From the NCBI GenBank assembly GCA_016713025.1, contig JADJPZ010000002.1:617479-681478 (forward strand): a stretch of DNA of 64,000 nt. The letters run 5' to 3'. This document shows, one piece after another, positions 61,019-64,000 of the stretch (position 1 is its first letter; every line of letters begins with the position of its first letter). The notes under the pieces are model-generated. The model saw only the letters and a list, made by a program, of their open reading frames with translations. It did no database searches and was not told where the DNA came from. The stretch comes from Saprospiraceae bacterium. Its GTDB lineage: Bacteria; Bacteroidota; Bacteroidia; Chitinophagales; Saprospiraceae. A program made the translations under genes and the position numbers.

Positions 61019-64000
61019 ATGAGAGAATACGCAAATAAAATAAAGTCATTACAAAATCCGACTTTTCAGCAAATTAGAAAAATTTCTAATGATGCATTGT
61101 CGCACTTTTCAAAAAGTGAGAGAGATAGTTTTTGGCAGAATCTAAATCAAGGAGTTGATTTATTGGATTCACACGAACTAATGTGTCAATATATTTTCTC
61201 ATATGGAAATATGCACGAAGCTAAAATCCAAAAGGCCTTATCTTCAATTCGCAATCCAAAGGAAGTTTTTAATACTGATATAGCCATTGTAGATTGGGGT
61301 TGTGGCCAAGGTTTGGCAACTGTTTGCTTTTTTGATTTTCTAAAAAGTCAAGCAATACCTAACAACACAAAAAAAGTTATTTTAATTGAGCCATCTGAAA
61401 AAGCGTTAGAACGAGCAAAACTGCACACAAACGTTTACATCAAAGACGAAACTAAAATTCAACTCGTAAACAAATACTTAGACGATGTTGAAAAAACAGA
61501 TATAGAAACGAATCAATCAATTACGATTCATTTTTTCTCAAATATTCTTGATGTCCCGCAAATTGACTTAAAGAAATTAGCTCAACTTGTAGGCGAAAAC
61601 GTTAGCGGAGAACATTATTTTTTCTGTGTAAGTCCATTGATTGAAGGACGAAGCCACAGATTAGATGCTTTCTACAATTATTTCGATTTGCCACCAGTAT
61701 TTTCTGATTTTGAGCAAAGTGAAAACAAATTAAATCTTTTAGCCGAAGATGCACACGGTAAAGATGTTTTTAGAAAATATACTCTAAAGCTAAAAGTTTT
61801 CAAATTTGAAAAAGGCAAGATTTACTATATTCCTATCGACTATTATCCAGCGGTACAATTTCACGCAGGATATTATTTAGATTGCTTTAAAGACAAACGG
61901 GCTAATTTATCCCTATTATCTGACTTTGAAGTTTCTGCACCGTTTGACATTGGAGCAAGCGTTTATGAAGATGTTAATCCAATTTTAGCAGCTCTCAACA
62001 ATATTATTACAAGGGGTTTACCTACCAAAGCCAGCCCATTTATTGAAAATCAATTTCAGAGCTTTGGTAACCAACTTCAACATAACGATTTTGGGTCAAT
62101 CATTTTTGAAAACAAAAATGTTGACCCAAACAATTTACAATTAACGCAATCGCCCATTGCAATTGCCCGTCTTCAGAAAACAATTATTGAAGCAATTCTT
62201 ACTGATAAATTAGATATTCAACAAAGTCAATGGAATGTTCTAGTTAAAGAAAATGATGTTCCTTGTGCCGCAATGGCTTTTGAAGACTTAAAGCAAATGT
62301 TCGAGAATCTAACATCATTAAGTCTTGACTTTGAAACAATGAAATTTCCACAGGTGAACCTAGAAATAATTGGTTCGCAGGAATATTTGAATTCACCATT
62401 ACACTTAAATACAAAACCCGTTACTAATGCGACATCTCAACAAAAAAGCAAAGTTTATGATTTAGTCATAGATATTTCAATAGCTATAATAGAAGATAAA
62501 AAAGAGCCGACTTTTAGCGAGTTCAAGTGCAAAAATCATTGTTATTTCAATATCCGCTCAGCAAAAACAAGAAGAAATCAAAGGCATATTTATACATCAG
62601 ATACAATTCAATATAAACCATTAGTTACAAGAGATACGCAAGGTAATTATGAAGATATTGAAACTAACAAGTTACACCTAAAGTACTTCGTTCAATTACT
62701 TTTTCGCAAAGAAGATTTTCGACAAGGTCAGCTTCCCATTTTAAACAGAGCGTTACAAAACAAGAGTGTAATTGGACTTTTACCAACAGGCGGTGGCAAA
62801 TCTCTAACTTATCAGTTGGCTGCAATGTTGCAACCAGGTGTAACGCTTATTATTGACCCGTTAAGGTCATTGATGAAAGACCAATATGACGGCCTTGTAA
62901 ATATAGGAATCGATACTTGTGCTTTCATAAACTCAACGTTGACCCTGCAAGAAAAAGACGAACGAGAAAGGCAAATGGAATCTTCTCAAATGCAATTTGT
63001 TTTTCTCTCGCCAGAACGTTTATGTATTTACAAGTTTCGTGAACGATTGAAAACAATGCGAGATATGAATGTATACTTCGCATACGGAGTTATAGACGAA
63101 GTTCATTGCGTTTCAGAATGGGGGGCACGATTTCCGTTTTCATATTTACATTTAGGGCGTAACCTATATAATTATGTGTTGCCTAAAAACAAGGATAAGC
63201 GATTAACATTGTTTGGATTAACTGCAACAGCTTCCTTTGACGTACTTGCTGATGTTGAACGTGAATTGTCAGGTAACGGTGCTTTTGCTTTGGATTCTGA
63301 TACAATTGTGAGATATGAAAATACAAACAGATTGGAACTTCAATATAAGATTGAAAAAGTACCAATCGAATATGAACCCGACAAATTCTTCGACAAAAAT
63401 GGCTTGCTAGATACTTCTTTAGGCAAAGCTGTAAATATCAGCGATAAATGGGCTGTATATAATTTCAAGAAGGAATTTTTAAAAAAATATGTTTATTTAG
63501 TTTCCTCGTATGCAAATGAATTACAAACAGAAACATCAATAAAAAGAGTAAAAACACAATTCAACGAAAGGCAAAACACACAAGAAAATAATGACGGAAT
63601 AAATTTAAAGGATTTAAAGGTTGACTTTCCTATTGACTTTTACACTACGAGTAATGAATATCAACAAGCAGGCATAGTTTTTTGTCCTCATAAAAACAAT
63701 ACAGGCATTTCGGTAAATGAAAATGCAAGTTCTTTAAAAGAATACACTCCTAAGATTGGCACTTTTATGGGAAGTGGAGATGATGAAGATGCTGACGAAA
63801 TAGACAGAGCTTCATTTGAAAATTTAGAATTATTTAGGGATAACAAATTACCAATAATGGTTGCTACAAAGGCCTTCGGAATGGGGATTGACAAACCTAA
63901 TGTTCGTTTTACTGTAAATATGAACTATTCCAGCTCGCTTGAAAGCTTTATTCAAGAAGCAGGTCGAGCAGGTCGAGATAAAAAAATTGCTTTAGCTACG
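61019..64000 (+). CDS. Methyltransferase-RecQ helicase fusion (3' end outside window)
   Basis: The frame is open from ATG at 61019 to the window end, 994 codons without a stop. Near residues 88-200 is a SAM-methyltransferase-like Rossmann motif (IVDWGCGQGLATV, then VILIEPSEKALERA). Residues about 200-560 are unassigned. From about 575 comes a RecQ-type helicase: LLPTGGGKSLTYQL (Walker A), LRSLMKDQ, IDEVHCVSEWG (DEVH box), GLTATAS, VATKAFGMGIDKPNV and FIQEAGRAGRDKK. Between motifs III and IV there is an insert of roughly 100 residues. Coupling with AlkB suggests DNA repair or anti-phage defence; neither is shown. Confidence 0.85.
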   Translation, partial: MREYANKIKSLQNPTFQQIRKISNDALSHFSKSERDSFWQNLNQGVDLLDSHELMCQYIFSYGNMHEAKIQKALSSIRNPKEVFNTDIAIVDWGCGQGLATVCFFDFLKSQAIPNNTKKVILIEPSEKALERAKLHTNVYIKDETKIQLVNKYLDDVEKTDIETNQSITIHFFSNILDVPQIDLKKLAQLVGENVSGEHYFFCVSPLIEGRSHRLDAFYNYFDLPPVFSDFEQSENKLNLLAEDAHGKDVFRKYTLKLKVFKFEKGKIYYIPIDYYPAVQFHAGYYLDCFKDKRANLSLLSDFEVSAPFDIGASVYEDVNPILAALNNIITRGLPTKASPFIENQFQSFGNQLQHNDFGSIIFENKNVDPNNLQLTQSPIAIARLQKTIIEAILTDKLDIQQSQWNVLVKENDVPCAAMAFEDLKQMFENLTSLSLDFETMKFPQVNLEIIGSQEYLNSPLHLNTKPVTNATSQQKSKVYDLVIDISIAIIEDKKEPTFSEFKCKNHCYFNIRSAKTRRNQRHIYTSDTIQYKPLVTRDTQGNYEDIETNKLHLKYFVQLLFRKEDFRQGQLPILNRALQNKSVIGLLPTGGGKSLTYQLAAMLQPGVTLIIDPLRSLMKDQYDGLVNIGIDTCAFINSTLTLQEKDERERQMESSQMQFVFLSPERLCIYKFRERLKTMRDMNVYFAYGVIDEVHCVSEWGARFPFSYLHLGRNLYNYVLPKNKDKRLTLFGLTATASFDVLADVERELSGNGAFALDSDTIVRYENTNRLELQYKIEKVPIEYEPDKFFDKNGLLDTSLGKAVNISDKWAVYNFKKEFLKKYVYLVSSYANELQTETSIKRVKTQFNERQNTQENNDGINLKDLKVDFPIDFYTTSNEYQQAGIVFCPHKNNTGISVNENASSLKEYTPKIGTFMGSGDDEDADEIDRASFENLELFRDNKLPIMVATKAFGMGIDKPNVRFTVNMNYSSSLESFIQEAGRAGRDKKIALAT

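Noticed and set aside
1..64000. CRISPR arrays, tRNA and rRNA genes
   Set aside because: No regularly spaced short repeats and no cloverleaf or rRNA-like sequence were noticed on reading both strands; a covariance search was not possible.

Overview
The window looks like a chromosome segment of a member of the Bacteroidota, most probably from the Saprospiria. The evidence is an AT-rich genome, TAnnTTTG promoter elements, few Shine-Dalgarno sequences, a gliding gene (gldH), a large HYR-repeat surface protein with a type IX secretion tail, and IcmF and TlpA homologues of Bacteroidota type. The placement is inferred from gene content only. No rRNA, tRNA or CRISPR array was seen.

Layout. 1-7.1 kb: mazG-like and dtd point left and ctaA and an alpha/beta hydrolase point right, away from a very AT-rich gap with DnaA boxes. 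Two parS-type sites lie just before uvrA, so this may be an origin-proximal region. 7.5-12 kb: the HYR/dockerin/T9SS surface protein. 12.1-16.4 kb (minus strand): an unknown protein, rlmD, dnaJ, grpE and a TlpA-like thioredoxin. 16.4-21.8 kb (plus strand): envelope genes (glycosyltransferase, flippase-like protein, DUF3108, DUF4230, OmpA/PD40 protein). 21.8-30.4 kb: an accessory island with a decayed IS256-type element, an IS982-type element, broken toxin and helix-hairpin-helix genes, and a run of minus-strand gene cassettes separated by imperfect hairpins that resemble integron attC sites. 30.4-32.6 kb: an SQR-like/DsrC-like/DsrE-like sulfur operon. 33.1-47.6 kb: a BTAD regulator with its upstream partner, an L,D-transpeptidase-like protein, a MurG-like glycosyltransferase, a SWIM/SNF2 helicase, an NagX-like acyltransferase, gldH, a membrane glycosyltransferase and trkAH. 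47.6-54.5 kb: a GH29 fucosidase, an IS66-type element with a perfect 8-bp target duplication, and icmF. 54.5-56.8 kb: a tandem repeat carrying DnaA-box-like pairs, split by a decayed IS110. 57.1-64 kb: a tyrosine recombinase with an unusual repeated N-terminus, then a lincosamide-nucleotidyltransferase-like cassette ending in an attC-like hairpin, then alkB and a methyltransferase-RecQ helicase fusion that runs off the window.

The most interesting signal is the cassette architecture. In two cassettes the first 10 bases are an exact reverse complement of the bases just before the terminal hairpin, as expected if units are excised as circles and reinserted by a recombinase. The best recombinase candidate here is the gene at 57161, which lacks the insert typical of IntI. 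All transposase pseudogenes carry frameshifts while long core genes are intact, so the decay is probably real.
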